A stretch of 34,339 nucleotides of DNA, from assembly GCA_015068765.1 (NCBI GenBank), contig SVJY01000021.1, positions 1-34,339 of the forward strand. The letters run 5' to 3'. Positions 1-10,170 of the stretch are shown here, piece after piece. The first letter of the stretch is position 1. Each line of letters starts with the position of its first letter. The translations under genes were made by a program, and so were the position numbers. Under the pieces are notes generated by a model, which saw nothing but the letters and a program-made list of their open reading frames with translations, made no database searches and was not told the origin of the DNA. The DNA is from Oscillospiraceae bacterium (GTDB lineage Bacteria; Bacillota; Clostridia; UMGS1883; UMGS1540).

Positions 1-85
1 CGGGGACGACACTGTGCTCGTCATTTTACGGGACGTGGAAACGGCAAAGCGGATTGCCCAGCAACTTACGGAAATGCTGAAATAA
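1..85 (+). CDS. argR: Arginine repressor ArgR, C-terminal end (partial)
   Basis: Only the last 27 codons are inside the window, read from base 2 to the TAA at 83-85. The visible residues begin GDDTVLVILRD and end with a helix rich in Gln, Thr and Leu. This fits the end of the ArgR/AhrC oligomerisation and arginine-binding domain, whose GDDT segment carries the conserved Asp residues that bind arginine. ArgR represses arginine biosynthesis genes, using arginine as co-repressor. The next gene, 13 bases downstream, is recN, and argR-recN is a classic Firmicutes gene order that supports the call. The DNA-binding domain lies upstream of the window and cannot be judged. Confidence 0.8.
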   Translation, partial: GDDTVLVILRDVETAKRIAQQLTEMLK

Positions 86-98
86 AGGAGAATGCAGT

Positions 99-1721
99 AT
101 GCTTTGCAAACTGGCCATACGGAATATTGCAGTGATTGACCGTGCAGAAATTACACTCTCGGACGGTTTTACAGTGTTGACCGGCGAAACCGGTGCCGGC
201 AAATCGCTGATTATTGATGCGATAACCATGGTACTCGGCGGCAGAACGGGACGGGACATTATCCGTGCCGGTGAAAAGTGTGCCATAGCGGAGGCCGCAT
301 TTTTCTGTACCCATCCTGCGGCAGATGAAACAGGTATGCTTCTCCTTCGCCGAGAGCTTTATGCGGACGGGCGAAACCTATGCAGTGTCAACGGGCAGAT
401 GGTGACCGTTTCCGGGCTTCGGGAAATCGGCGATACCCTGTTAGCACTGCACGGACAACACGATACGGAAAAGCTCATGCATCGGAGCAGTCATCTTGCC
501 TATGTGGACAGCTTTGCAAAGAACAAAGCGGAAAGGGAAGCCTATGCGGATGCCTACCACACGCGGCAGGCACTTCTTGCCGAAATTCAAAAGCTGGAAC
601 AGGACGACGGCGAAAAGCTGAAACGGCTGGATATGCTTCGGTTTTGGATAGAGGAAATCGAGACGGCATCCCCGCAAATCGGCGAGGACGATGCCCTAAC
701 GGAAAAACGGGACTATTTACGGCACATTGAGAAAATCCGCCTTTCTGCCGCACAGGCATACGGTGCACTCTGCGGCGAGGAAGGCTCTGCACGGGACTAT
801 CTTTCGGCGGCGGCACGGGCACTTGAGGCGGCGAGCGACTTCGATGCCCGTCTGAAAACGGCGGCGGAAGCGGTGCGGGATGCCCTGTACCAGACAGAGG
901 AAACAGCAGGCATTTTAATGGATATCGGTGAAGAGGAAACGGACGGGCAGGCTCTTGAGGAGACAGAGGCCCGGCTGGATATTTTGCATAAGCTGAAAAG
1001 TAAGTACGGCGGCAGTATTGAGGCGGTGCTGTCGCATCTGGACGCTCTTCGTCGGGAGCAGGAAGACATTGAAACCGCGGATGCACGTCTTTGTGTATGC
1101 CGGCAAAAGCTGGAGACGGCAGAAAAGACCCTGGCTGCTGCGGCGGCGGCTCTGTCCGAAAAACGGCAAAAGGCGGCGGCGGAAATTTCTTCCCGTGTGG
1201 AAGAGGAGCTCGGGGAGCTGGATATGAAAAAGGTACGGTTTTCTGCCGAAATTCAGCCAAAGGAATACGGCGAATCCGGTGCGGACACCGTGGAATTTTT
1301 CATTGCCACAAATCCGGCGGAAGCCCCAAAGCCCTTGACGAAAATCGCCTCCGGCGGCGAGCTTTCCCGCATCTGTCTTGCACTGCAAACTGTGCTGGCA
1401 GAAGGAAGCGAGGAGACGCCTTCCACCATGATTTTTGACGAAATTGATACGGGAATCAGCGGTCGTGCGGCACAGAAAACCGGCGAAAAGCTTCAGGCTC
1501 TGGCAAAGCGGCGGCAGATTTTGTGTGTGACGCATCTGCCCCAGATTGCCGCAAAGGCCGATTCCCAGTTTACCATAGATAAAACGGATACCGGCAACGG
1601 CTTTTCCACCACAGTGACACCCCTCGACCGCGAGGGCCGTATCCGGGAACTGGCACGGATGATCAGCGGGGACAGCGTGACGGAAAAAACTCTGGAAACA
1701 GCGGAGGAAATGCTTAAATAA
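99..1721 (+). CDS. recN: DNA repair protein RecN
   Basis: RecN is an SMC-like ATPase acting early in double-strand break repair. The 540-residue protein is close to the usual 550-575. The N-terminal half-site shows the RecN opening (MLCKLAIRNIAVID) and a Walker A GETGAGKS at about residues 29-36. A long Glu/Ala/Arg-rich coiled coil fills about 150-370. The C-terminal half has the signature IASGGELSR (about 416-424) and Walker B MIFDEIDTGISG (about 444-455), then the D-loop and a CVTHLPQIA switch. The ATG at 99 follows an AAAGGAG site at 84-90. The stop overlaps the next gene's start by one base (TAATG), so translation is probably coupled. Nothing looks broken. Confidence 0.97.
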   Translation: MLCKLAIRNIAVIDRAEITLSDGFTVLTGETGAGKSLIIDAITMVLGGRTGRDIIRAGEKCAIAEAAFFCTHPAADETGMLLLRRELYADGRNLCSVNGQMVTVSGLREIGDTLLALHGQHDTEKLMHRSSHLAYVDSFAKNKAEREAYADAYHTRQALLAEIQKLEQDDGEKLKRLDMLRFWIEEIETASPQIGEDDALTEKRDYLRHIEKIRLSAAQAYGALCGEEGSARDYLSAAARALEAASDFDARLKTAAEAVRDALYQTEETAGILMDIGEEETDGQALEETEARLDILHKLKSKYGGSIEAVLSHLDALRREQEDIETADARLCVCRQKLETAEKTLAAAAAALSEKRQKAAAEISSRVEEELGELDMKKVRFSAEIQPKEYGESGADTVEFFIATNPAEAPKPLTKIASGGELSRICLALQTVLAEGSEETPSTMIFDEIDTGISGRAAQKTGEKLQALAKRRQILCVTHLPQIAAKADSQFTIDKTDTGNGFSTTVTPLDREGRIRELARMISGDSVTEKTLETAEEMLK

Positions 1722-3616
1722 TGGCAATTTTACAGATACAAAACCTGGCAGTCAGCTTCGGAGAGCGAACGCTTTTCTCCGGCGGCAGTTTTGGCGTAGA
1801 GGAACGGGATAAAATCGGAATTATCGGTGGAAACGGCGTGGGGAAAACCACGCTTTTTCGGGTTATAACCGGTGCAATTCGTCCGACGGAGGGGCAAGTG
1901 GCGGCAGCAGGCAACTGTAAAATCGGCTATCTGGAGCAGCACGCTATGTCCGATAGCGACGAAACTCTGTATGCGGCGGTGGAATCCGTTTTTGCACCTC
2001 TTCGGGAAATGGAACGGGAGCTGGCGGAAATCGGTGCGGAAATTGACCTGGGCTTGGGAGATTTGGAACGTCTTACCGCTAGGCAGCATATGCTGACAGA
2101 AGCCTATCAGGCCGGAGGCGGTCTCACCTATAAAAGCCGTTGCCGAGCTGCCCTTTTAGGCATCGGCTTTTCGGCGGAAATGCTCACACGCCCCGTTTCG
2201 CTTCTCAGCGGCGGCGAACGGACGATGGCAAGCCTCGCCCGGCTTCTCCTAAGCGATGCCACGGTCATTCTTCTGGACGAGCCCACAAACCATCTGGATA
2301 TGGAGGCCTGTGCATGGCTGGAGGAATATCTCCGGGCATGGAAGGGTGCGGCTCTGATTGTATCCCATGACCGGTATTTTCTGGACCGGGTCACGAATAA
2401 AACCGTGCTGATTTCCGGCGGACGGTTTACCGCATACGAAGGTGCGTATACAGCCTTCATGCAAAAGCGGGAGGCGGAATATGCCTTTGAAAAAAGAAGC
2501 TACCAGAAAAAACAGCAGGAAATCCGTCGGATTGAGGGCATCATTGAGACCCAGCGGCGGTTTAACCGGGAACGGAATATCCGCATGGCGGAGAGTAAGC
2601 AAAAGCAAATTGACCGCATCGCCGCCGACATGGAAAAACCGCCCGAAGACGAAAAAAGCGTATTGATTGCCTTTCAGCCGGCACGTGAAAGTGCCTACGA
2701 GGTGCTCCGGGGTGCAGGCCTTTCCAAGCAGTTTGACGGCGAACAGCTGTTTCGAGATGCAGATTTACAGATTTACAAAAATGAACGTGTAATTTTACTC
2801 GGTCGAAACGGTTGCGGCAAAACCACCCTTTTCTCCATTCTCCGGGGTGCCCGGCAGGCGGACAGCGGCACGGTGACAATCGGCCCGCGGGTCGATATGG
2901 GCTACTATGACCAGACGCAGCGTGATCTGCCGCCCCACAAAACGGCACTCGAGGTAGTACGGGATGCCTTTCCGAAAAAAACGGAGACCGAGCTACGGTC
3001 TGCCCTGGCAGCACTGGGTCTTCGTGGCGATGCCGTGCACGAAACAGTGGCAACCCTCTCCGGCGGCGAGCGTGCAAAGGTGGCACTGGTACGTCTTCTG
3101 CTGGGTGCACCGAATTTTCTTCTTCTGGATGAGCCGACAAATCATCTGGACATTGATGCCAAGGAAGCACTGGAAGCCGCACTTTTATCGTACGGCGGCA
3201 CTGTGCTTGCCATTTCCCATGACCGATACTTTATCAACAAGCTGGCGACTCGGATTCTGGCAATGGAGCCGGAGGGTCTGAAAAGCTTTGACGGCGATTA
3301 TACCTACTATCTAGAAAAACGGACGGAAAAGGTGACGGAGACAGTCTCTGTCACGCCGAAAAAGGAGAACAACTACCGGGAAGAAAGAGCCCGACAGGCG
3401 GAGGAACGAAAAAAGAGAAACCGTTTTGCAAAGATAGAAACCGAAATCGAAGAAACGGAAACGGCGATCGCACAGCGGAATGTGCTTTTGCAAGAGGCAG
3501 GTGCAGATTATCAGCGTGCTATGGAAATTTCCGGCGAAATCGGCGAGCTGGAAAAAACATTGGAGTCCCTGTATACCGAATGGGAACAGCTTTCTGAAGA
3601 AATCAGCCGGTCGTAA
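1721..3616 (+). CDS. ABC-F family ATPase (YdiF/Uup-like), two ABC domains
   Basis: This is a soluble 631-residue protein with two ABC ATPase domains and no membrane segment, the ABC-F architecture of ribosome-associated factors. Domain 1 has GGNGVGKTT (about 36-44), LSGGER (about 163-168) and LLDEPTNHLD (about 183-192). A charged helical linker at about 240-310 contains many Lys, Arg and Glu and is the typical inter-domain arm. Domain 2 has GRNGCGKTT (about 361-369), LSGGERAKVAL (about 445) and LLLDEPTNHLD (about 467). The end, from about 545, is a coiled coil like that of YdiF or Uup. Members act at the ribosomal E-site or bind DNA; the exact subfamily cannot be fixed by eye. It shares a TAATG overlap with recN, so it is part of the same operon. 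Confidence 0.92.
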   Translation: MAILQIQNLAVSFGERTLFSGGSFGVEERDKIGIIGGNGVGKTTLFRVITGAIRPTEGQVAAAGNCKIGYLEQHAMSDSDETLYAAVESVFAPLREMERELAEIGAEIDLGLGDLERLTARQHMLTEAYQAGGGLTYKSRCRAALLGIGFSAEMLTRPVSLLSGGERTMASLARLLLSDATVILLDEPTNHLDMEACAWLEEYLRAWKGAALIVSHDRYFLDRVTNKTVLISGGRFTAYEGAYTAFMQKREAEYAFEKRSYQKKQQEIRRIEGIIETQRRFNRERNIRMAESKQKQIDRIAADMEKPPEDEKSVLIAFQPARESAYEVLRGAGLSKQFDGEQLFRDADLQIYKNERVILLGRNGCGKTTLFSILRGARQADSGTVTIGPRVDMGYYDQTQRDLPPHKTALEVVRDAFPKKTETELRSALAALGLRGDAVHETVATLSGGERAKVALVRLLLGAPNFLLLDEPTNHLDIDAKEALEAALLSYGGTVLAISHDRYFINKLATRILAMEPEGLKSFDGDYTYYLEKRTEKVTETVSVTPKKENNYREERARQAEERKKRNRFAKIETEIEETETAIAQRNVLLQEAGADYQRAMEISGEIGELEKTLESLYTEWEQLSEEISRS

Positions 3617-3631
3617 AACGGAGGAAAGAAA

Positions 3632-4285
3632 ATGCGAAAAACAGTGATATGGATTCTGACACTCGTTCTTTTTACCCTATCCTGCCCTGTGGGGGCGACG
3701 GAAATGGAGGCGGCGTTACAGCTGGGAGAATACGGCATTATGCGCGGAGACCCGGACGGCAATTACCGCCTTTCCGACAGTATTTCCCGTGCTGAATTTT
3801 CCAAAATGATTATGATAGCCCGAAACGGGGCCGTATGCGTACCGCAGGAAACGGTATTTTCCGATGTGGATGCGTCCCACTGGGCCAGCGGCTATATCGC
3901 GTCTGCCGCAGAGCATGGTATCATCAATGGCTTGGGCGACGGTACGTTTGCCCCCGGCTCCCCCGTTACCCACAGCCAGGCCTTGAAAATGGTGCTCCAT
4001 GTGCTGGGCTACGGACAACAGGCGGAAGACTTGGGTGGCTATCCTGACGGGTATTATGCCGTTTTAGATACGGTACAGCTTATGCCGGACTTCCCCCGGG
4101 ATGCGGAAGGTGCGACTCGTGGCGAAATCGCCTTACTTTTAGTAGCGGCACTGGATGTCCCCTTACGCCGGGAAAGAAAAATTTTTTATTTCGGCGAGGA
4201 CGGTCGGCTGACATCCCGTACAGAGGTTACCGTACCGGACGGGCAGGCGGCGACACTTCGTACCGCCCTTGCGGCATCCCGATAG
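3632..4285 (+). CDS. Exported protein with S-layer homology (SLH) repeats
   Basis: The protein has 217 residues. It begins with a signal peptide: MRKT, then a hydrophobic run (about 5-20) and a likely cleavage near VGATE. Three SLH-like units follow. The first is about 30-67 (LGEYGIMRGDPDGNY, then SRAEFSKM). The second, about 75-125, is the clearest (FSDVDASHWASGYI, HGIINGLGDGTFAPG, VTHSQALKMVLHVLGY). The third, about 130-175, is weaker. SLH triplets hold proteins to pyruvylated secondary wall polymers. No enzyme domain follows, so this may be a bare anchor or a wall-binding adaptor. The start follows GGAGG 15 bases after the ABC-F stop. It lies between an ATPase gene and an LtaS-like gene, which suggests a cell-envelope segment inside a repair operon. 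Confidence 0.85.
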   Translation: MRKTVIWILTLVLFTLSCPVGATEMEAALQLGEYGIMRGDPDGNYRLSDSISRAEFSKMIMIARNGAVCVPQETVFSDVDASHWASGYIASAAEHGIINGLGDGTFAPGSPVTHSQALKMVLHVLGYGQQAEDLGGYPDGYYAVLDTVQLMPDFPRDAEGATRGEIALLLVAALDVPLRRERKIFYFGEDGRLTSRTEVTVPDGQAATLRTALAASR

Positions 4286-4328
4286 GCCTTAGCCTCTACG
4301 GTGAGGAAGGAAAAGGAGAACGACGAAA

Positions 4329-6212
4329 ATGCTTACGAAATGCAAATCTTTTTTAAAACGGAATTTGTTTCTGTTCACCATGGTATTATCCCTGCTGATC
4401 CCGGACATCGTGCTCCGCCTGCAGCTGTCCCCGTCCTATCATGCACATTCCCATCTCAATATCAGCGCCCTTTTTACCGGGCTGTGGACTGCGTTTGCCG
4501 TGCTGATATTCGTAGGGTTTCTTTCAAAAAAATGGGGACGTGCCATTTATCTGGTTTTTGTAACGGTTTTCACAGCATTCATGATTGCTTTCTATATCTA
4601 TTTCCGGATTTTTAACCAGTACTTCTGGCTGGACATGATGGGAATGACCGGGCAGGCAATGACCTATACGAGCTATATTATCAACAATCTGACCTTTTGG
4701 CTTTTCCTTGCCACTGCCGTGCAGATTGCGTTAGTCGTTCTTACTTGCCGCTTCTGGCGACCCCAGCGGTACAAAATTTCCGGCCTGGTTCTGCTTCTGC
4801 CCCTGGTTTGCCTCGTTGCATTGCACACCTTTTTGATGACGGAGGCAAAGCCGCTGAACCGACAGCAGGACCCGGAGCTGGAACGCATCCGAACTGCCTA
4901 CATTTCCTTTCAGGATACAAACCGTGCCATGCATACGGCAGGCCCGTATCAGTATGTGTTCCGGAATCTGGTGCGGATGGTTTTCCCCGAAACGAATTAC
5001 GACAGCAAAACCATTTCGGAAGTTGCTACATTTTTTGCCAATAAGCCCATCAGCGATTCTAACGCCATGACCGGCGTTTTAGAGGGAAAAAATGTGATTA
5101 TGGTTATGCTGGAGAGTATAGACAGCTGGATGATTGATAAAACCTACACCCCCACCATGCACTATATGATGCAAAACGGGCTGAATTTTTCCAATCATTT
5201 TTCCTGTGCCTTCGGTGCAGGGTATACCTTCAATGCGGAGTTTTCTGCAAATACCAGCTACCACGCTCCCTTGGTGGGTGCTCCCATCAGTGATCTTACG
5301 GAGAACGAGTTCCCCTATACGCTGGCCCGTGCCTTCCGGGCAAAGGGCTATTCGGCACGGGAGCTTCATTATAATGACCCCGATTTCTATAACCGGGGCA
5401 AGATGAGCGAGGCACTGGGTTATGAGCGATACGTTTCCTTCCTGGAATATATTCCCGACGTAAAGAACGCCGAGTGTGACTCGATTGCCATACGGAATAA
5501 AAATGTGTACCGAGAAATTGTACCCCTGCAAAAAGAGCCGTTTTTCAGCTTTGTTGTGACCTATTCTGCCCATCTCCCCTATACGGACGACAATAGAAAA
5601 ACAGAAAAAATCAAAGCCTTATATCCGAATCTTGTAGACCGCAGTATGGATAAAGAAATCAACAACGCCATGCTCCTGGCACATGACACCGATGAATTTT
5701 TAAGGATTCTTCTGGAGAACCTGGAAAAGGACGGTCTTTTAGAGAACACGGTGATTGTTGCCTTCAGTGACCATTTTGCCTACGGTGTGTCCAGCTGGGA
5801 AAAGCTGTACACACTCAAAGAAGCCAAAACGACGGATATGCTTTCCCAAACACCCTTCTTCATCTACTGTAAGGGTATGGAAGGGCAGAACATCGAGAAG
5901 GTAACCAACACGCTGGACATTCTGCCTACGGTGGTCAATCTGCTCGGTCTGGAGAAGACACCCTACTGGCTTGGTGAGGACGCCATGGACCCGTCCTACA
6001 GCGGCTACGCCTATTTTAGCAACGGCTCCTGGTATGACGGCGAGATGTATTATTTTGCCGATGAAATGCCGAATGCCTATCAAAAGAAAGACCTTGCCTA
6101 TATTGAGAAAATGAACCAGACCTTCGCCTTCCGGGAAAAGGTGAACGAGGTCATTCTCCGTTCAGACTATTTCGATCCCGCGTCCCCTCTCAGGAAAGAG
6201 ATACTCCCTTAA
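4329..6212 (+). CDS. LtaS-like membrane sulfatase-fold phosphotransferase
   Basis: This 627-residue protein has the lipoteichoic acid synthase layout. Five hydrophobic segments (about 12-32, 49-66, 72-93, 119-140 and 149-170) are followed by a large extracytoplasmic sulfatase-fold domain. Putative metal and catalytic residues are E262 in VMLESID, T300 in [10 protein letters not shown] (the place of the LtaS nucleophilic Thr), H415 in SAHLPY, and D481-H482 in FSDHFAYG. The family transfers glycerol-phosphate, or related phospho-groups such as phosphoethanolamine, from lipids to envelope polymers; the real substrate is unknown. ATG 4329 has AAAAGGAG upstream. An imperfect hairpin (4287-4310) lies just before the ribosome site and could modulate expression. 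It is co-directional with the SLH gene, so both may serve the wall. Confidence 0.87.
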   Translation: MLTKCKSFLKRNLFLFTMVLSLLIPDIVLRLQLSPSYHAHSHLNISALFTGLWTAFAVLIFVGFLSKKWGRAIYLVFVTVFTAFMIAFYIYFRIFNQYFWLDMMGMTGQAMTYTSYIINNLTFWLFLATAVQIALVVLTCRFWRPQRYKISGLVLLLPLVCLVALHTFLMTEAKPLNRQQDPELERIRTAYISFQDTNRAMHTAGPYQYVFRNLVRMVFPETNYDSKTISEVATFFANKPISDSNAMTGVLEGKNVIMVMLESIDSWMIDKTYTPTMHYMMQNGLNFSNHFSCAFGAGYTFNAEFSANTSYHAPLVGAPISDLTENEFPYTLARAFRAKGYSARELHYNDPDFYNRGKMSEALGYERYVSFLEYIPDVKNAECDSIAIRNKNVYREIVPLQKEPFFSFVVTYSAHLPYTDDNRKTEKIKALYPNLVDRSMDKEINNAMLLAHDTDEFLRILLENLEKDGLLENTVIVAFSDHFAYGVSSWEKLYTLKEAKTTDMLSQTPFFIYCKGMEGQNIEKVTNTLDILPTVVNLLGLEKTPYWLGEDAMDPSYSGYAYFSNGSWYDGEMYYFADEMPNAYQKKDLAYIEKMNQTFAFREKVNEVILRSDYFDPASPLRKEILP

Positions 6213-6235
6213 AAACCGCCAAAGGAGGAGCAGAT

Positions 6236-8191
6236 ATGTCGGAATTTAAAATACATGCACCCTATCAGCCCACCGGTGACCAGCCTGCCGCCATTGCTGC
6301 CCTCGCAGAAGGGGTTATGCAGGGAGACCGGGAACAGACCCTTTTAGGTGTTACCGGCTCCGGAAAAACCTTTACCATTGCCAACACCATTGCCCGGGTA
6401 CAAAAGCCAACGCTGGTGCTGGCACACAATAAAACGCTGGCGGCACAGCTTTGCAGTGAGTTCAAAGAGTTTTTTCCTAACAATGCCGTAGAATATTTTG
6501 TATCGTATTATGATTATTATCAGCCGGAAGCCTATATTCCCCAGACGGATACCTATATCGAAAAGGATGCCCAGATAAACGATGAAATTGACAAGCTCCG
6601 TCACAGTGCAACCGCCGCCCTCTTTGAGCGGCGTGATGTCATTGTGGTGTCCAGTGTTTCCTGCATCTATAGCCTCGGCGACCCGGTGGACTATGCCCGT
6701 ATGATTCTGTCCCTGCGGCCCGGTATGCAGAAGGACAGGGATACAGTGATCCGGAAGCTGGTGGACATACAGTATACCAGAAACGATATTAACTTTACAC
6801 GCGGCAAGTTCCGCGTTCGGGGCGATGTGCTGGAGATTTTCCCTGCCGGCTCCGGTGAAAAGGCAATCCGTGTCGAATTTTTCGGTGACGAAATTGAACG
6901 GATTACGGAAATTGACGTATTGACCGGGGAAGTGCTGGGACGGCGGAATCATGTGGGCATTTACCCTGCCTCCCATTATGTCACCACCGCCGAACGGCTT
7001 TCCGAAGCCATCCGTCAAATCCGGCTGGAGGCAGACGAACGAGTGGAATTTTTCCGTCGGGAGGGCAAGCTACTGGAGGCACAGCGGATTGCACAGCGTG
7101 TAAACTATGATATTGAAATGATGCAGGAAATCGGTTTCTGCCAGGGCATTGAAAACTATTCTCGGTATATCAGCGGCAGAGAGCCGGGCAGTGCCCCCTA
7201 TACCCTAATGGACTACTTTCCCGACGATTATCTTCTGGTGGTGGACGAAAGCCATGTCACGGTGCCGCAGGTCCGTGCCATGTATGCCGGCGACCGTGCC
7301 CGAAAGGAAACCCTGGTGGAATACGGCTTTCGCCTTCCCTCGGCTTTTGACAACCGCCCGTTAAACTTTCAGGAATTTCAGGACAGAGTACAGCAGGTCA
7401 TCTACGTCAGTGCAACGCCGGCGGCGTACGAACGGGAACGGTCTACCCGGATCGCCGAACAGGTTATCCGTCCTACAGGGCTATTGGACCCCAAGGTGGA
7501 GGTACGTCCTGTCGCAGGACAGATTGATGACCTTCTGGGCGAAATCTATAAGCGAACCGATAAAAAGGAACGTGTACTTGTCACCACCCTCACCAAGAAA
7601 ATGGCAGAGGATTTAACCGACTATCTTCGGGAAATGGGGGTTAAAGTCAAATATATGCACCACGGTGTGGAAACCATAGAGCGTATGGAAATCATCCGGG
7701 ATTTACGCATGGGTGTCTTTGATGTACTGGTGGGCATTAACCTTCTCCGAGAAGGTCTGGATTTGCCGGAGGTTTCGCTGGTTGCCATACTGGATGCGGA
7801 TAAAGAGGGCTTTTTGCGAAGCGAAACGTCTCTGATTCAGACCATAGGCCGTGCCGCCAGAAATGCGGACGGTATGGTCATTATGTATGCCGACACTGTA
7901 ACGGGGTCGATGCAACGTGCCATTGACGAAACGAACCGCCGCCGAAGTAAGCAGCACGCCTACAACGAAGAACACCACATTGTGCCGAAAACCATACAGA
8001 AAGCGGTGCACGAAATCACCGTGGCCACGGTGTACGAGGAGGATGAGCCGACGGAGAGTCGGCAGGCGGACAAGGCAGAGCTTCTGTCCCGTCTACAGGC
8101 AGAAATGCAGCGTGCCGCAAAGGAATTGCGGTTTGAAGACGCGGCAAAATTACGGGATAAAATCAAACGTATGGAAACCGATGAAGCATGA
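6236..8191 (+). CDS. uvrB: Excinuclease ABC subunit B (UvrB)
   Basis: UvrB is the damage-verifying helicase-like subunit of nucleotide excision repair, loaded by UvrA and joined by UvrC. The protein has 651 residues, as expected. Visible parts are Walker [10 protein letters not shown] (38-46), the damage-probing beta-hairpin [12 protein letters not shown] (91-102), the DESH box (about 335-338) with [20 protein letters not shown] after it, helicase motifs including [13 protein letters not shown] and QTIGRAARN, and a C-terminal UVR motif (about 612-650) that contacts UvrC. ATG 6236 has a strong AAAGGAGG site. uvrA is usually next to uvrB but is not here; the following gene is a tiny DUF3006-like protein. 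Confidence 0.98.
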   Translation: MSEFKIHAPYQPTGDQPAAIAALAEGVMQGDREQTLLGVTGSGKTFTIANTIARVQKPTLVLAHNKTLAAQLCSEFKEFFPNNAVEYFVSYYDYYQPEAYIPQTDTYIEKDAQINDEIDKLRHSATAALFERRDVIVVSSVSCIYSLGDPVDYARMILSLRPGMQKDRDTVIRKLVDIQYTRNDINFTRGKFRVRGDVLEIFPAGSGEKAIRVEFFGDEIERITEIDVLTGEVLGRRNHVGIYPASHYVTTAERLSEAIRQIRLEADERVEFFRREGKLLEAQRIAQRVNYDIEMMQEIGFCQGIENYSRYISGREPGSAPYTLMDYFPDDYLLVVDESHVTVPQVRAMYAGDRARKETLVEYGFRLPSAFDNRPLNFQEFQDRVQQVIYVSATPAAYERERSTRIAEQVIRPTGLLDPKVEVRPVAGQIDDLLGEIYKRTDKKERVLVTTLTKKMAEDLTDYLREMGVKVKYMHHGVETIERMEIIRDLRMGVFDVLVGINLLREGLDLPEVSLVAILDADKEGFLRSETSLIQTIGRAARNADGMVIMYADTVTGSMQRAIDETNRRRSKQHAYNEEHHIVPKTIQKAVHEITVATVYEEDEPTESRQADKAELLSRLQAEMQRAAKELRFEDAAKLRDKIKRMETDEA

Positions 8192-8203
8192 AAAGGAGAT
8201 CGT

Positions 8204-8362
8204 ATGAAAAAATATATACTGGATAGAATCGAAGGGGAGTATGCCTATCTTAGGGACGCAGAAGGCGATGGGGAAATTTTCATTGCTATGGCACTTCTGC
8301 CGCCCGAGGCAGATGTAGGCAGTACACTCCTTTGTGATATGTTCACCTATACGTTGGAATAA
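8204..8362 (+). CDS. Small DUF3006-like protein
   Basis: This is a 52-codon gene starting 12 bases after uvrB, with AAAAGGAG at 8191-8198 ahead of ATG 8204. The peptide starts MKKYILDRIEGEYAYLRD and ends with a short hydrophobic-acidic tail. The opening 'DRIEG-YA-L-D' pattern matches the small beta-barrel-like DUF3006 family, whose members are short proteins of unknown role. The family call is from memory of the N-terminal pattern, and the second half is less typical because the usual LPEGAKEGD-type turn is not evident. It is probably the last gene of the operon, as a new promoter begins at 8384. It contains one Cys and no signal peptide. Confidence 0.65.
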   Translation: MKKYILDRIEGEYAYLRDAEGDGEIFIAMALLPPEADVGSTLLCDMFTYTLE

Positions 8363-8383
8363 CCTTTCTTGTAAGGGAAAATC

Positions 8384-8413
8384 TTGACAATTTGCCTCCC
8401 CTTATGGTATAAT
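8384..8413 (+). promoter_or_regulatory. SigmaA-type promoter for the acyl-CoA synthetase gene
   Basis: A perfect TTGACA (8384-8389) and a perfect TATAAT (8408-8413) are separated by 18 bases, with an extended -10 TGG directly before the -10 box. Transcription would start near 8420, leaving a short leader before the ribosome site at 8434-8440. Confidence 0.85.
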
Positions 8414-8445
8414 GAGCCGAAAAATTTTTAAATGAGGTGAATCGT

Positions 8446-10128
8446 TTGCACAAATATCAAACCATGTATCCTGCAACAGAATATACCGACTTTCGACAGA
8501 TGCTTGCTGCGGTGGTAGCCCGGCATTCGACGAACAACGCATTTGTGGTAAAGCGAGATAAAACCAAGAAAGAATATACGCACATTACATATGCAAAATT
8601 TCAGGAGGATATTCGCCGGCTGGGAACAGCACTTCTGCACACCGACCTGCCTCGGCGGCGTGTTGCCATCATCGGCAAAAACAGCTATGAATGGATGCTG
8701 GTATTTTTCTCGCTCCTTTGCGGCGACACCATGGCAGTCCCCTTGGATAAGGGACTTTCGGCGGAGGAAATCGTTTCACTCCTTGCCCGAAGTGAGAGCG
8801 ACTGTGTCTTTTTTGATAAGGAGTACTACGACACGATAAAGGCATACGCCGAGAGCCCGGACTGCCGAGTCAAAAAATTCGTCTGTATGGACGATTTCGG
8901 GGAAATGGACCGTCTTTCCGCCTATCTTGCGGATGGTGCGGCACGTCTTGCGGATGGCGACACTGCCTATGCAAAAGTGACACTTCATCCGGAGGAAGCC
9001 GGCATTATGCTCTTTACCTCCGGTACTACTGCCCGTTCCAAGGCGGTGCTCCTCAGCCAAAGAAACATCCTTGCCAATGTGTACGGCATGAGCCGGGCAC
9101 AGAAGTTTTATCCGTCGGATGTGAATATGGCATTCCTGCCCTATCATCATACCTTCGGCAGTGTGGGCACCATTATTTTTCTTGCACACGGTGCAACCAA
9201 CGTTTTTTGTGACGGGATACGCTATATAGCCCAGAATCTGGCAGAATACGGTGTCACCGTGTTCGTATGCGTGCCGCTTATCATCGAGGGGATTCACAAA
9301 AAAATTATGCATACGGTAAAAAAACAAGGGAAGGAAAAAAAGCTGGCACTGGGCCGGAAGCTCAGCCGAATTCTGCTTGCCTTAGGCATTGACAAGCGGC
9401 GTTCCCTTTTCAAAGACATCCATGCGGCACTGGGCGGCAAGGTACGGTATATTATCAGCGGTGCATCGGCACTCAGCCCCGAAATCTGGAAAGCCTTTAA
9501 CGATTTCGGCCTTACCACCGTGCAGGGCTACGGTCTGACGGAAACCGCCCCGGTCATTTCCGCGGAAAACGTGAAGATGCAGCGAAGCGGCTCCGTAGGT
9601 CTGCCGCTTTGCAATGTGGAAGTAAAAATTGGTGCTCCGGACAGCCGTGGCATCGGTGAAATTCTGGCAAAAGGTCCCAATGTGATGCTGGGGTATTATG
9701 CAGATGAAGCCGCCACGAATGAAGCCATACAGGACGGCTGGTTCCACACCGGCGACTTAGGACGGCTGGATAAGGACGGCGTTTTATATATTACCGGTCG
9801 GAAAAAGAACGTTATCGTCCTGAAAAACGGCAAAAACATTTATCCGGAGGAAATGGAATCGGTGATAAATGCCCTGCCTTATGTGGACGAAAGTCTTGTG
9901 TTTGGTAAGGAAAAGGGTGACGATTTCATTGTCAGCGTAAAAATCGTTTATAATAAAGACTACTTTGCAGGCATGGACCGAGATGCCATTGAAGCCACTG
10001 TGCGGCAGGGGATTTTAGAGATCAACGGTAAAATGGCAAAGCACCAGTACATAAAACACATTGAGATTACCGATGAACCGATGGAAAAAACAACCACGGC
10101 GAAAATCAAGCGGTACAAGGCTATATAA
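8446..10128 (+). CDS. AMP-dependent synthetase/ligase (long-chain acyl-CoA synthetase-like)
   Basis: This adenylate-forming enzyme of about 560 residues activates a carboxylic acid, probably a fatty acid, with ATP and passes it to CoA or a carrier. Motifs are the P-loop-like FTSGTTARSKAV (about 190-202), HHTFG, GYGLTETAPVIS (about 361-372), TGDLGRLDKDG, and the hinge GRKKNVIVLKNGKNIYPEE that carries the catalytic Lys region near the C-terminus. I chose TTG 8446 because GAGGTGA (8434-8440) sits 5 bases upstream. An in-frame GTG at 8437 lies inside that site, and ATG 8464 has none. The gene stands alone between its promoter and the rnpB promoter. Substrate chain length cannot be read from the sequence. 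Confidence 0.9.
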   Translation: MHKYQTMYPATEYTDFRQMLAAVVARHSTNNAFVVKRDKTKKEYTHITYAKFQEDIRRLGTALLHTDLPRRRVAIIGKNSYEWMLVFFSLLCGDTMAVPLDKGLSAEEIVSLLARSESDCVFFDKEYYDTIKAYAESPDCRVKKFVCMDDFGEMDRLSAYLADGAARLADGDTAYAKVTLHPEEAGIMLFTSGTTARSKAVLLSQRNILANVYGMSRAQKFYPSDVNMAFLPYHHTFGSVGTIIFLAHGATNVFCDGIRYIAQNLAEYGVTVFVCVPLIIEGIHKKIMHTVKKQGKEKKLALGRKLSRILLALGIDKRRSLFKDIHAALGGKVRYIISGASALSPEIWKAFNDFGLTTVQGYGLTETAPVISAENVKMQRSGSVGLPLCNVEVKIGAPDSRGIGEILAKGPNVMLGYYADEAATNEAIQDGWFHTGDLGRLDKDGVLYITGRKKNVIVLKNGKNIYPEEMESVINALPYVDESLVFGKEKGDDFIVSVKIVYNKDYFAGMDRDAIEATVRQGILEINGKMAKHQYIKHIEITDEPMEKTTTAKIKRYKAI

Positions 10129-10135
10129 GAAAAGA

Positions 10136-10164
10136 TTGACAAGGGCAAGGATTTATGATATACT
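10136..10164 (+). promoter_or_regulatory. Promoter of RNase P RNA
   Basis: TTGACA (10136-10141) and TATACT (10159-10164) are separated by 17 bases, with an extended TGA before the -10 box. The predicted start near 10171 fits the 5' end of the RNase P RNA. Confidence 0.85.
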
Positions 10165-10170
10165 TTTTCT

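Noticed and set aside
475-1260. Long open reading frame on the minus strand inside recN
   Set aside because: It is rich in Pro, Arg and Ser with no recognisable domain, and lies wholly under a clear recN; a shadow frame.
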